64,000 nt of DNA from Ruminococcus callidus (GTDB lineage Bacteria > Bacillota > Clostridia > Oscillospirales > Ruminococcaceae), in contig NZ_JAJFCK010000008.1 of the NCBI RefSeq assembly GCF_020709055.1, positions 28,897-92,896 on the forward strand. The letters run 5' to 3'. Made by a program: the position numbers and the translations under genes. The notes under the pieces are model-generated. The model was not told the DNA's origin and searched no databases. It saw only the letters and a list, made by a program, of their open reading frames with translations. This document shows positions 9,701 through 17,929 of the stretch, one piece after another (positions within the stretch are counted from its first letter, which is position 1; every line of letters begins with the position of its first letter).

Positions 9701-12700
9701 TGCTGTTCCTCATAGAAGTCCTGCACACGGAGCTTGCCGTGAACAAAGCCAGTTCCACGGTCGATCTCGGCGGCAAGTGCTTCATAGACCTGAACACCGT
9801 CCACCACCGGACCTTTTGCAAACTCGGACTTGGGCTTTTCTTTTGCTGGCTTTGAAGATGTCAGCGGTTCGGGATCGCCAAACAAAGAAAGCTGTTCGCC
9901 CTGAATATCGGGCTTCTCCCAAAACGGAATATCATCGTTCTGACTCCGCTGAATTTCCTCAATAACAGCATCATCGGTGAACAGGGGCTTGTCAATATCC
10001 TCTGAAACCGTTGGAGCATCATCGACTGCCATTAGACCAAGCTCATAGGCGGCTCCGTCGATCTCAGCATGATGGTTTTCATAGGTGTCGATAGAGATAA
10101 CGCCCTCGGCATTATCAATGATAACAGTAGCTCCGAGGGAAAGCGCCTTATCCTTGATCTCGTCAAGGCTCTCGGCATCACCCTTGTATTTCAGCGTAAC
10201 AGACGGCACATCTTCCGCAGGAGAAGAAGTATCAGAAACATCGGCGGCATCACTCATAAGGTCAACCGTCTGTTCGTCCTTGCCAGTATGACGCTCAATG
10301 ACTTCATCGGGAACAGAAACGAGGTCGGAGAAGTCCAGTCCTGTCAGACCGTTCTCGATCATATCCTCAATACTGTCATACTGCTCCGTATTATAAACTT
10401 CGCCGTCAAACTCATAGGTGACCTTGAAGTCGATAAGGTCAGCAGTTACCTGAATGGGCAGCTCATCGTCTGTCAGCGTGGTAAACGCAAGACCGACATT
10501 GTGCAGATCATCAAAATCAGCACCCTCACGGTATTCCGCTTCGCAAAAATCATTGATAAGCCACTTTGCCTTATCAAGCGGAGTTTCAAAGTTGCGCTGA
10601 AAGTTCATGATCTCCACGGGCTTGTCAGGGTTATGCTCAAGCATCGCAGTACGCAGGAGCGCCGGAAAAGTAGTCAGCTCACGGTAAGGCTCGATCTCCA
10701 TTTTATCGCCACGGTTATAGATACCGCAGACGGGATCGCCGTCATAGAACAGTTCACCAACCTTATCGCCGTCAGCGATAGCCAGTTTCCATGTACCACG
10801 CTCCGTTTCCGCAGATTCGCAGTCAGTCCCGAAAAACTTATCAACGACCTGCTGTAAGGTCTGGAGCTTTTCAGGCTCACGCTTCGGTGGATTCAGCTCA
10901 AATGCCTGTTCGATCAGGACGGAATATCCTGCTTCTCTCAGCTTGTCGGAGTATTCGTCCTTGACGTGGGCGGGAAATCCGACCATAGGCTGCCCGTTTT
11001 TGGAGAGCATACGCAGACCGAGGACTTCTTCACCGATCTCAGCATTTTTTCCGTACATTTCATAGAAGTCACCGACCTTACGGAGCGATACCGGACCTTT
11101 GTCCTCCGGCTCTGCCTGTTCAGGAGCATCAACAACAGGTGCAGGCTTTTCAGCCTTAGACAGAATCTCAAAGCCCTTTTCCTCCATATCCTGCTGCCAG
11201 CCGTCATAGGCAAGCACATCGGAAGTGCCGAGCAGAATACCGCCGTAATCGGGGGCATCAAGGTCTTTCAGGGAAATGCTCTTGTCACTGATCTTCTCGA
11301 CCTCACGGCGCGCGCCGTCATACATGATAACGTCACCGACTGCAAGATCGGACACCTTTGCAGTTTCGGGCTTTTCCTGCACAAGCTCCTTTTCACGGAA
11401 GAACTCAGGCATTTCGGTAAAGCCGAAACTGTCACAGAAATACGCTGTATCCTTGCCGTCAACAGAAATGACAATAACATCGCTTACAGACAGACTATGC
11501 CCGGAGAAATCATCGGGACGGTCATTATTGAACTGAGCGAATAGTGCTTCAAGCGTAGCATTGCCCCTGAACTCTCCGACCTCACCCTCATACATAAGCT
11601 CATAATCGTCCTTGTTGAGCTGTACGCCGTCAGCTTTCAGCCTGTCAATACTCTCAAAACGAATACCGTGATACTTCTCTCCGCCGGGAAGCTGATAGAT
11701 CTTGAAAGTACCCTGAGCCTTTTCCACATCATCATAGGTGCGAATCGGGTGCTGTGCCTTGAAATCATCGAAGATACGCTGTTCCTCAGCGGTCAGCTCA
11801 GAATGTGCTTCAAGGAAAGGAACGAAAATGTCAAGCATTCTCTGCGCTCTTTCCTTATATTCCGGCTGATTGAACGGGTGCTGCGTATAGCCGAGGATAC
11901 CCTCGTTATAGGTGCGGATATGGTCGATCAGCGAACCGCCGCCCGTACCCTTGCCGTCGCCAATATCAAAGCGGCCGTCATAGTTGAACTCCTCACCGTC
12001 GATGACAGCAGTAATGCTGAAATCGGTCTTTTTATACCAGCCTGCTTTCAGCTCAGGGATATTACGCTCCGAGTGCTGTTTCTCATCGAGGTATTCAAGG
12101 ACTGCATTGCCGAGAGCAAAACTGCAATCAGGGTGTGCAAGGGCAAAATCGTGAACGATGTCACTTTCGCTTACCCATTCATCGCCCTTATCCTTGCCGA
12201 AATGGAATGTCAGGCTATCCGGCTGCTTTTCGGGTGTTTCTGCTTCAAAGCTCACATGATACTTTTCCTTTGCGATGATAGCAAAAGCCTTTTCGGTCTG
12301 CACTTCATCACCGAGAATATCATAGAGTGCCTTCTTGATACGGTTGAGCTTCGGGATATTATCGCCGTTCTCCCAACCGTGCAGAGCTGCACCGTCAAAC
12401 GATGTCAGAAGGTCAGCGATCTTTTCATCGGAAATATCAGGGATAGCATCGAGCATATCGTCACGAACCCACCAGAAAGCAAGGTCATTGAACTCCTCAT
12501 GGGTGCGGTCAATGAAAGCCTGTCCGATCTCCTCAAAGGAAACAAAACGCTCCATACCGCCGAAACTGCACATAAAGCCGTCCTCAGTTCTCTCCGTATG
12601 CAGGGAGTGGCGGAGGTTTTCAGCATAATAATAGGTGCGGTCTGAAATCTCGCCCTGTTCAAAGATAAACTCAATATCTGCGGCCCCGCTGCCCTCTAAC

Positions 12701-15096
12701 AGACCGAGAGCAAGCTCACGGCGAATATCCTCACCGTCATGATAACGCTGGGCAAGGTCATAGAACGCAGGCTCAGAAAGATGATAGCCGAAAGCAGCCT
12801 TGTCGTTGGGCTTATGCTTATCAAGATAACCGCTGTCAAACAGAGGGTAAGCCATGTCCTCCCACTCATCGCTGGACAGTGTACGCTCCGCAAGGAACTT
12901 TGCAAGGTCAGCCTTCGGGAACAGCACTTCTTCCTCAGTGGGAACTCTGCTTGCGTTCTCACGGTCAATGACCGTCTGCTTATGGGCAGTCAGGAAGTCA
13001 GCAACATCGGATTCCTGCAAAGCATTATGCAGAATTTCATCGTATGCCTGAATATCCTCAGCGGTGAAAGTCTCGTCAATGCTGTCGATCTGTCCTCTCG
13101 TCACATCACCGACAAACATAGCCGTAATTGCGGCTCTCTGCTCATCGGAGAAATCGTGCAGAGAAAAGAAGTCCGAAAGCTCGATACTGCGGTCAAAGCT
13201 GGACTTCGCTTCAAGCATATCGGTCAGCTTGCTGTTTTCGCCGTAGCGTTCAGCCGGAGCCTGAGCGATATATGCGTTCACAAGCGAGAGCATCTCGCCA
13301 AACTGTGCTTCATCGTATCTACTGTCAAAGAAATCAGCAAGGTCAAGCTGCATATCCTCAACGGCAAGGCGGTGAACTACGGGCGAAAGTGCGATATTCT
13401 GCTCCATAGGCAGACCGAGGTCAGCCATTTTGCGGAGCATATTCGTCTCACGGACAGCGTTCTCCAAAGCCCTGTGAAAAGCAGGAGCATTCTCCTTATC
13501 GACCGCAAATGCGACCTTGCCGTCACGGACAACAGCATGATAGCTCACGCTTGTTTCAAGGAACGGCTTGACCTTTCCAAACTGTTCAGGTGTGAGCTTG
13601 CTCATATAATAATGAGTATCACGGTTCGCACGATAGTCACGGTTGCCGACTTCCTGTGCCTTATCGGGGCTTGCAAACTGCTTACGCATATTCACGACCT
13701 CGTCCCTGATGTTGCGGACAGCAAAGAGGTCAGCATGAGAAACCGTCAGCGTTCCTTTGCCGGACGGATAGACTCTGCCCGAAAACTGCATACCACGGGC
13801 TTTCATGATCTCAGCCATTTTCAGCACAAGGTCACGGTCAGCGGAGAGGTACTCCTTCTGCGGGATATAACGATACTCCGCACTTCCGAAGATGTTCTTT
13901 TCGGGCGGAGAATAAGGTCTGTTTGATTTGGTGGGAACAAGATCGGGAGTGCCTGCGATACGCTTGAACCACTCTATATCTTTATCGTTGATCGCCATAA
14001 TGACGGAATTATCACGGGCATAGGCATAGTAGTTGATGCCCGAATTATCAAGCTGTTCCTGCAATCTTGCAAAGTCCGCAGCCTGAATGGTCACAAGGCT
14101 TTTATCTCTGTTATCCGTTGCCTTGTTCCACATTTCGTTGCCGTAATACTGCATACTTGTTGTGTCAACCTCCTTTTTCTCAGTCTCATGTTCTACTGCT
14201 TTTGGGATACCACGAAGCATATCATTCCAGTCTTTATATGTATCGGGAGTGATAACACGCTTCATGTCAGGATACTGCTCCTGCAAACGCTGGGCAAATT
14301 CGTTGCCTGCGGTATCATTGTCGGAGCATAAAAATACATGGTCGGGCGAAATGTTATTACGGAGAATCGTGTCAAGCACGATATTCGGCTTCACGCCCAT
14401 CATGGAAACGAGCCTGCAATCGGTTAGCTCTTTATCGTGCATTTGCAGATAGGAGAGCATATCAATAGCCGACTCAAAGAAAAAAGCCTTTTCGCCTGTG
14501 CCACGGACTACTTCAAAGCCGTGTCCTGCTGCCGAGCCTGTTGCAATTCCTTTGAATTTGTGTTCTGTTGATGTGCCGACCTTTTCAGCACCGATGACCT
14601 TGCCATGTTCGTCATAGTATTTGAAAAGGACATTTCCTGTCTTTTCTTCCTGAGCGATACTTCCACCACGGACAAGAGCCGATACCATATCATAGTCAAG
14701 CCCTCTGGTCTTGCACAGGTACGCAAACACACGCCTTGCATTATCAGCTTCGGCAAGGGAAAGCTCCCTTGCCGTTACTGTTTTCGGCTTCTGTTCGTAT
14801 GTGCGGGACGGAATATAGGTGCGGTCGATGTGTTCGCCCGTGAGAGCTTCGACCGCATCAACGAAAGACATTCCCATGTATTCACGCAGGAATCCGATGT
14901 TGTCTCCGCCCTTGTCCTCGCTGAAACGAAACCACGCACCACGCTCACCCGGACCGTTATCCTTGATGTGCAGGCTATCGTGATCCTTCCACACATACTC
15001 TTTACCGACTTTTTTCAGGTCAAAGCCGTGAGCCATGAGGAACTGAGGAAGATTGACAAATGCCGCCCTTTCTTTCTGTTCATCAGTAATTCTCAT
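3748..15096 (-). CDS. Giant Toprim / N6-adenine methylase / SF2 helicase protein
   Basis: One uninterrupted frame of 3782 residues. Residues 1-90 resemble a primase-associated DUF3991-type N-terminus. About 200-300 is a Toprim domain (FFFESAIDMLSYL, LCSDNDTAGNEFA). 300-1250 is acidic linker with LPD/YodL-like modules. Near 1343 is a MutS domain I-like stretch (KVGDFYEMYGKNAE). About 2100-2350 is an adenine methylase, with motif I VLEPAMGIGNFFG and motif IV NVPFG in place of NPPF/Y. About 2930-3460 is an SNF2-like SF2 helicase: HCVGAGKTF (Walker A), LFIDEAHEF (DEAH), and QRAGRIIRQGN (motif VI). A coiled, basic tail follows. Similar multi-domain proteins are encoded by ICEs and large phages of Firmicutes and are thought to protect or process incoming DNA. 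It is the last gene of the ICE operon, four bases after the preceding coiled-coil gene. The exact reaction is unknown. Confidence 0.85.
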   Translation of the reverse strand: MRITDEQKERAAFVNLPQFLMAHGFDLKKVGKEYVWKDHDSLHIKDNGPGERGAWFRFSEDKGGDNIGFLREYMGMSFVDAVEALTGEHIDRTYIPSRTYEQKPKTVTARELSLAEADNARRVFAYLCKTRGLDYDMVSALVRGGSIAQEEKTGNVLFKYYDEHGKVIGAEKVGTSTEHKFKGIATGSAAGHGFEVVRGTGEKAFFFESAIDMLSYLQMHDKELTDCRLVSMMGVKPNIVLDTILRNNISPDHVFLCSDNDTAGNEFAQRLQEQYPDMKRVITPDTYKDWNDMLRGIPKAVEHETEKKEVDTTSMQYYGNEMWNKATDNRDKSLVTIQAADFARLQEQLDNSGINYYAYARDNSVIMAINDKDIEWFKRIAGTPDLVPTKSNRPYSPPEKNIFGSAEYRYIPQKEYLSADRDLVLKMAEIMKARGMQFSGRVYPSGKGTLTVSHADLFAVRNIRDEVVNMRKQFASPDKAQEVGNRDYRANRDTHYYMSKLTPEQFGKVKPFLETSVSYHAVVRDGKVAFAVDKENAPAFHRALENAVRETNMLRKMADLGLPMEQNIALSPVVHRLAVEDMQLDLADFFDSRYDEAQFGEMLSLVNAYIAQAPAERYGENSKLTDMLEAKSSFDRSIELSDFFSLHDFSDEQRAAITAMFVGDVTRGQIDSIDETFTAEDIQAYDEILHNALQESDVADFLTAHKQTVIDRENASRVPTEEEVLFPKADLAKFLAERTLSSDEWEDMAYPLFDSGYLDKHKPNDKAAFGYHLSEPAFYDLAQRYHDGEDIRRELALGLLEGSGAADIEFIFEQGEISDRTYYYAENLRHSLHTERTEDGFMCSFGGMERFVSFEEIGQAFIDRTHEEFNDLAFWWVRDDMLDAIPDISDEKIADLLTSFDGAALHGWENGDNIPKLNRIKKALYDILGDEVQTEKAFAIIAKEKYHVSFEAETPEKQPDSLTFHFGKDKGDEWVSESDIVHDFALAHPDCSFALGNAVLEYLDEKQHSERNIPELKAGWYKKTDFSITAVIDGEEFNYDGRFDIGDGKGTGGGSLIDHIRTYNEGILGYTQHPFNQPEYKERAQRMLDIFVPFLEAHSELTAEEQRIFDDFKAQHPIRTYDDVEKAQGTFKIYQLPGGEKYHGIRFESIDRLKADGVQLNKDDYELMYEGEVGEFRGNATLEALFAQFNNDRPDDFSGHSLSVSDVIVISVDGKDTAYFCDSFGFTEMPEFFREKELVQEKPETAKVSDLAVGDVIMYDGARREVEKISDKSISLKDLDAPDYGGILLGTSDVLAYDGWQQDMEEKGFEILSKAEKPAPVVDAPEQAEPEDKGPVSLRKVGDFYEMYGKNAEIGEEVLGLRMLSKNGQPMVGFPAHVKDEYSDKLREAGYSVLIEQAFELNPPKREPEKLQTLQQVVDKFFGTDCESAETERGTWKLAIADGDKVGELFYDGDPVCGIYNRGDKMEIEPYRELTTFPALLRTAMLEHNPDKPVEIMNFQRNFETPLDKAKWLINDFCEAEYREGADFDDLHNVGLAFTTLTDDELPIQVTADLIDFKVTYEFDGEVYNTEQYDSIEDMIENGLTGLDFSDLVSVPDEVIERHTGKDEQTVDLMSDAADVSDTSSPAEDVPSVTLKYKGDAESLDEIKDKALSLGATVIIDNAEGVISIDTYENHHAEIDGAAYELGLMAVDDAPTVSEDIDKPLFTDDAVIEEIQRSQNDDIPFWEKPDIQGEQLSLFGDPEPLTSSKPAKEKPKSEFAKGPVVDGVQVYEALAAEIDRGTGFVHGKLRVQDFYEEQHPTIQQLADFLKKEYGTGGHSGEGKISLVDYNSQGITFSFENGEKFRHSWYNVATMTESRLMDDTYLSAEQKAERAALKAEKAEEHSHKIVEVGDRFRHKITGEVSEVISLTGALPFYSDDCTVTRESGGFAVTENISYDKLLNSGMYEYIGKAEPEKEQSALKKPEPEKAEVTPDKTAFAPEAEKPEIPTVKNLSQLKKAIKPGMMFEITDHLRPECIGERRVVTGVTTVDFTSRKLDENGEPTGKDLHMEFDRAKNWTFDGDELTSRLDNGDMLMSFHFIDSLEREQIVHAEKEPEVKLVADEVDVPETEVTAPDKGENFTITDDALGEGGAKAKFRANVDAIKTLKTLEREKRPATAEEKETLSKYVGWGALAKAFDKDDPKWAAEYKELSELLTPQEYAQARSTVNDAFYTSPTVIDGIYEALGNFGFDGGNVLEPAMGIGNFFGRMPEAMQAHSQLYGVEIDLLSGRIAQALYPDADIAIHGFEQNRFQNGCFDVAVGNVPFGELGFRDTVHNTTKLHDFFFAEALDKLKDGGIMAFVTSAGTLDKRDESVRQMLADKADFIGAIRLPGGKNGAFKDNAGTEVTTDIIFLKKHEGKSVAEMSDIPDWVHIGQTEDGLPINKYFEQHPDMVLGTVVEGNKLYGSGTMVVAEDGFDLRSALHEAVEKLSAEISHERGRDVYAKTADGVQVQIPSKLRNYSFFLSDDQVFFKKNNAACEFRFDKGTAQHKRFTAFIELRDLTRELIEAMELDKPDSVIKDLQAKLNVAYDDFYKKFGLIHSQTNKRYFAEDVSYNLVAGLEKSYDKTKLLEKSDIFTKRTIVPPKAVEHVDTALEALTLSIAEKARVDFEYMGKLTGMSEDELKHDLTGEIFKIPHTVNDYQTASEYLSGDIRKKLREAEEIAEYDPDFNINVSALKQAMPEPLKAGDIDIKLGAAWLDPKYYEQFMYELLQTPAYQRSDSPSARWNKSAIVGVEYSVHANSFHVSNKSSDRSVLATQKYGTHKMNAYDIFEHLLNLQEPKVYKTIEVPDGLGDTKEKRVVDIDATRVVQRKADDIRKAFKAWIFKDSVRREAIVERYNELFNSIRPREFDGSALSFPMMTADIHLHDHQKNAIAHAMFGGNTLFAHCVGAGKTFEMIATAMESKRLGLCTKSLFAVPNHLTEQIGDDFQKLYPGANILVATKKDFKKENRQQLFAKIATGNYDAVIIGHSQLGKIPVSKERQVMTIQTQIDDILQGIEELKKSEGSKFQIKAMERTRKSLQKQLDKLEKANQDDTLTFEQLGIDRLFIDEAHEFKNLFVATKLQNVAGISNSASQKALDLFLKCRYLDEKTGGKGVIFATGTPLSNSITELHTMMRYLEYDFLRDHGLQHFDNWVAVFGEQKTDYELKPAGNGFKERTRIANYTGLPELMSMFKQVADIRTADTLKLDVPDCDYQVVQVEATPFQQELVQELADRADAINSGNVDPTIDNMLKITSDGRKLGLDPRLIDPSFEDNPDTKLNRCVENVARIHTETAEDRLTQIIFCDLGVPHKAAEAAVEGEDTDDAKDKKSIAEVESLEEECDFCVYDDIRDKLIAKGIPAEEIAYIHDAKTEQQKADLFDKVRSGEIRVLLGSTAKMGTGTNVQKKLIAVHDLDIPWRPADLEQRAGRIIRQGNENKQVQIFRYVTKGTFDAYSYQTLENKQKFISQIMTSKTPARKCEDVDQQALTYSEIKALCTGDERIKEKLMLENEVKELRVLAAEHRNTVFEMEDKIARFPEQEQKLTAILADLHTDREALRKLPIDPERKLPVFKITIGETEYTDRKEAAKALEDAVLAIKYADTPVKVGSFQGFDLSVTVNSNMMGGGMSAGLQGATSHTTKLIESFAHNLNRLEAALYNIDGRIERTQDNLAKLRLDHAEAQKIVAEPFPQQEELDTKEQRLKVVTDELNQAAIEAKKNAPKREKTCYFERAKMKRDAARLGKKPKTPKDQTKGRSKKQGIE

Positions 15097-15099
15097 CTA

Positions 15100-17151
15100 T
15101 TATTCAAGCCCCTGATTCTTTCTCTTTTTGGGTGTCTGTTCTCTCTGCTGAGACTTCTGCTGTCCTCGACCGCTGATACGCTGGGCATCACGCTGCATCC
15201 TGCCGCGGGAGAAGAAAGCTCTCTGCGAGTCCTTCTTTGCGACAGTGACAGCGGACTTCTCACCGCCGAACACCGCAGAATGCTCCACGCCCTTTGCAGT
15301 CAGCTCTGCCGACTTCTTCCGAGCCTGCCCCTCGTCCATACGCTGGGTGAAACGCTCCTGCTTCGGGAGTGATTTGAAAAAGTCGGGATTGACATACTCC
15401 ACAGCTCTTTCGCCCTTGACGGCACTCTCGATCTGCTTGTAGGCTTCGGCATTCGCCTTAGAAACAGTGACCGCCACCGTGTCATTCTTGCGGACTACCG
15501 CAGAATACGGGATATTCTGCTTTTGCAGCTCTGCCACGATCTGCCTTGCTGTGTCGATAGGCTCAACACGGGTGTGCTTATCTTCCTTACCGAGCGAAGC
15601 ATAATATTCAGGGTTGATCGTCTGATATTTGCCCTTTTCGCCCTTACCGCCGTTTTCCTTTGCGGCTTCTGTATGAGCGATCTTGCCGATAGATGCGTAC
15701 ATCACATCATTCAGCACAGGAACATCCTGCTTTGAAACAGTAATGCCTACCTTATCCTCACCCTTAGTGGCAGCAGAGTATGCCACGCCTGCGGCAGTCA
15801 GTGCGGACATGACCTCGACCGCCTGAACTTCCGTCATAGTCTCCACATGACGATCATTTCTCGGCAACTCCTTGTAATAGTCGGGGTTGACCTTGAAACC
15901 ACCGTCATCGGTAAGGACAGCATCGCCATTCTCGATCATAGCTGAGAGCCAGCTATCCACCTGGACTTCATCGGCACTGTCAAGCAGTTCAAGCTGTTTC
16001 CGCATCTTTTCAAGCTCCGCCGTGGCATTATCCCTCATCTCCTGCGGAACAAAAGGATTTTCCGCAAGGCTTTCCATAGACTTGATACCATCTGCAAGCT
16101 CTGCCTTTGCCTTGTCAATATCCTCTTTAGAGCCGTTATTAATGATACCATCTATCATGTTATAATCATCTTCCATCTGCATTTCTGCATTGGCAAGCGG
16201 CTGGATACCGAGCTGGTCGGCAAGTTCAGCGACCTTTGACCTGTCGAGCGTTTCAACTTCCTGTGCTGCCTGAACAGCACCCTCAGCAAGAGAAGGCATA
16301 TCCATAGTTCCATTCTGCACCATTTCACCGAGCTTATCTCCTGTGAGCTTCATAGAAGCGTCGAGCTGATCATTGGTCTGTTCCTCATAATGTGTTTCGG
16401 GACGGGCGAGCTTCATGATCTTGCTTTCCAGTGCGCCGATACGCTCATTCACGCCCTTGAGCTGTTCACCGAGTTTGAGCTTGTCCACGGCACTTGTGGC
16501 AGGATCGTTATAGGTGTCAAGGATAGCCTGCTTTTTGGCTTCAAGCGTTGCTTTCTTGTCGCTCAGGCAGTCCACGGTCGAGCTGTTCAGCCTTGTCATA
16601 GCATCTGCAAAGGCTTCACGGCGTTCCTTGTTAAAGTGGATACCGAAGCTCTTGATCGTGTCATTGAGAGCGATCACACGGTTCAGCTTGTGTTCGATAC
16701 GGTCACGCTTTGCGGTCAGTGTGTCGATCTTCTTCCAACCCTGATCTATCTTTTCCTGCCGCTTCGGAATCTTGACTTCACGGATAGCCTGAATACGCTT
16801 CTCGTTATTGGCGATCAGAGTGCGGATACCCGGCAGATTTCCGATAGTCGCTTTCAGCATACGGTTTGTATCTTCGAGCTTGTCCGCCTTTGCAGACAGT
16901 GCTTCGATTTTCGCCTTGTTGCGGTCGATCTTGTCCGTCTGATTGGCAATCTTCTCATCAAGAGAGTCGATACGGCTCTGATGATGCTCCGCCTTTGCGT
17001 TCAGAAAAGGAAGAAGTTTTCCCGACTTCTGAGCGCCGGACTCTTCCTGCTGCTGTTCCTGTGCCTGCGCCTGTTTTCTTCTCAGTTCTTCCTCCGCATC
17101 GACCGCAGGCTGGTCGGCGGTTCTCTTATCGTCATTGTCCTGTACGGGCAT
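15100..17151 (-). CDS. Coiled-coil protein with three C-terminal repeats
   Basis: This 683-residue protein is unrecognised by name. Residues 20-60 are Q/E-rich. About 60-250 is predicted coiled coil (many leucine heptads with K, E and Q). The C-terminal third holds three copies of a roughly 55-residue module starting near 420, 513 and 588: NPDYYKELPRNDRHVE, NPEYYASLGKEDKHTR and NPDFFKSLPKQERFTQ. Each continues with a helix and a 'GVxYSAxxxxxDxVxVTVSK' strand pair. Related modules occur in the giant protein and in the product of 17240-17929. The tail is strongly basic (RGRMQRDAQR onward) and could bind DNA. It sits four bases upstream of the giant gene, so the two products probably act together. 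Confidence 0.7.
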   Translation of the reverse strand: MPVQDNDDKRTADQPAVDAEEELRRKQAQAQEQQQEESGAQKSGKLLPFLNAKAEHHQSRIDSLDEKIANQTDKIDRNKAKIEALSAKADKLEDTNRMLKATIGNLPGIRTLIANNEKRIQAIREVKIPKRQEKIDQGWKKIDTLTAKRDRIEHKLNRVIALNDTIKSFGIHFNKERREAFADAMTRLNSSTVDCLSDKKATLEAKKQAILDTYNDPATSAVDKLKLGEQLKGVNERIGALESKIMKLARPETHYEEQTNDQLDASMKLTGDKLGEMVQNGTMDMPSLAEGAVQAAQEVETLDRSKVAELADQLGIQPLANAEMQMEDDYNMIDGIINNGSKEDIDKAKAELADGIKSMESLAENPFVPQEMRDNATAELEKMRKQLELLDSADEVQVDSWLSAMIENGDAVLTDDGGFKVNPDYYKELPRNDRHVETMTEVQAVEVMSALTAAGVAYSAATKGEDKVGITVSKQDVPVLNDVMYASIGKIAHTEAAKENGGKGEKGKYQTINPEYYASLGKEDKHTRVEPIDTARQIVAELQKQNIPYSAVVRKNDTVAVTVSKANAEAYKQIESAVKGERAVEYVNPDFFKSLPKQERFTQRMDEGQARKKSAELTAKGVEHSAVFGGEKSAVTVAKKDSQRAFFSRGRMQRDAQRISGRGQQKSQQREQTPKKRKNQGLE

Positions 17152-17159
17152 AGGCTACC

Positions 17160-17243
17160 TCACTTTCTGCGCTTCACGATGACAACAACTGCGGTTGTGA
17201 CTGCTGCGATAACTGCACTTCCGATGATGATAAACTTCTTCAT
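17160..17243 (-). CDS. 27-residue single-membrane-span microprotein
   Basis: A very short frame starts MKKFIIIGSAVIAAV and ends VIVKRRK. It has a lysine start, one hydrophobic span of about 20 residues and a basic end. Its ATG overlaps the TGA of the upstream gene (ATGA), and it ends 9 bases before the start of the coiled-coil gene, with GGAAGAACAG just upstream. The position inside a tightly overlapping operon and the ideal transmembrane pattern support it as a real gene. Function unknown; membrane anchoring of a partner is a guess. Confidence 0.65.
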   Translation of the reverse strand: MKKFIIIGSAVIAAVTTAVVVIVKRRK

Positions 17244-17929
17244 GGTCTGTTCTTCCTTTCTCTTTCTTCTGTCTGAATGATACGCTCCTGTTCATTCCGC
17301 TGTCTGCGGCGGGCAATCTCAGACAGGTGTCTGTGTGATTCTCTTGTAAAATGGGCGTTCTGACGTTCATATCTGTCAAAAAGCTCATTAAGTGTCGGGG
17401 CTTTATCCGCTGTACTCTGCACAGGTTCGGCAGGAGCCTTCGCCTTAGTCTTGCCAAGCTCATACTCCTGAATATCCGAGATCGTCCTTCCGTTGAGGGT
17501 ATGGATACGTTCAAGCTCACGCTGTATAGTGACCTTATCGCAGAGCCAGAAGTTGACGTATGTCTTGCAGAGGGCAAGCTGTACCTCGTCAGGACGGGAC
17601 TGCAATGTGCCGATCGTGGTATTCAGCACCTCAGCGACTTCACCCAAGAGTCGATAATAGCCGTCAGGTTCGCCGTAGACTTGCAGCTCACGGAGCAATG
17701 CTTCATATTCTCCCGACTGCGCTTTTGCGATAATATCCTCGACCTGTTCCTTGAAACTGCCGTCAAAGGTAAGCACCATTTCAGCATCACCAAATCGGGC
17801 AGAAAAAGGAATACCGCCTTTGTCGAGGGCTATACAAATCGCCTGCGCCTTATCCGTTTCAATGCGGATAAATTCTTTGTTGCGGATAGCGGTAATATCC
17901 GTTCCTGCGATGTAGGGAAAGTCCGTCAT
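17240..17929 (-). CDS. Uncharacterised ICE protein with one repeat module
   Basis: A 229-residue protein starting MTDFPYIAGTD. I chose ATG 17929, which overlaps the stop of the upstream gene (ATGA), over the longer ORF start at 18010. Residues 15-60 (EFIRIETDKAQAICIALD, then GIPFSARFGDAEMVLTF) match the module repeated in the 683-residue protein. The middle is helical and resembles an ICE accessory domain that I cannot name. The last 60 residues are highly charged and R/E-rich (RHLSEIARRRQRNEQE), probably a coiled coil. Its genomic setting ties it to the Toprim/helicase protein. Confidence 0.65.
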   Translation of the reverse strand: MTDFPYIAGTDITAIRNKEFIRIETDKAQAICIALDKGGIPFSARFGDAEMVLTFDGSFKEQVEDIIAKAQSGEYEALLRELQVYGEPDGYYRLLGEVAEVLNTTIGTLQSRPDEVQLALCKTYVNFWLCDKVTIQRELERIHTLNGRTISDIQEYELGKTKAKAPAEPVQSTADKAPTLNELFDRYERQNAHFTRESHRHLSEIARRRQRNEQERIIQTEERERKNRP

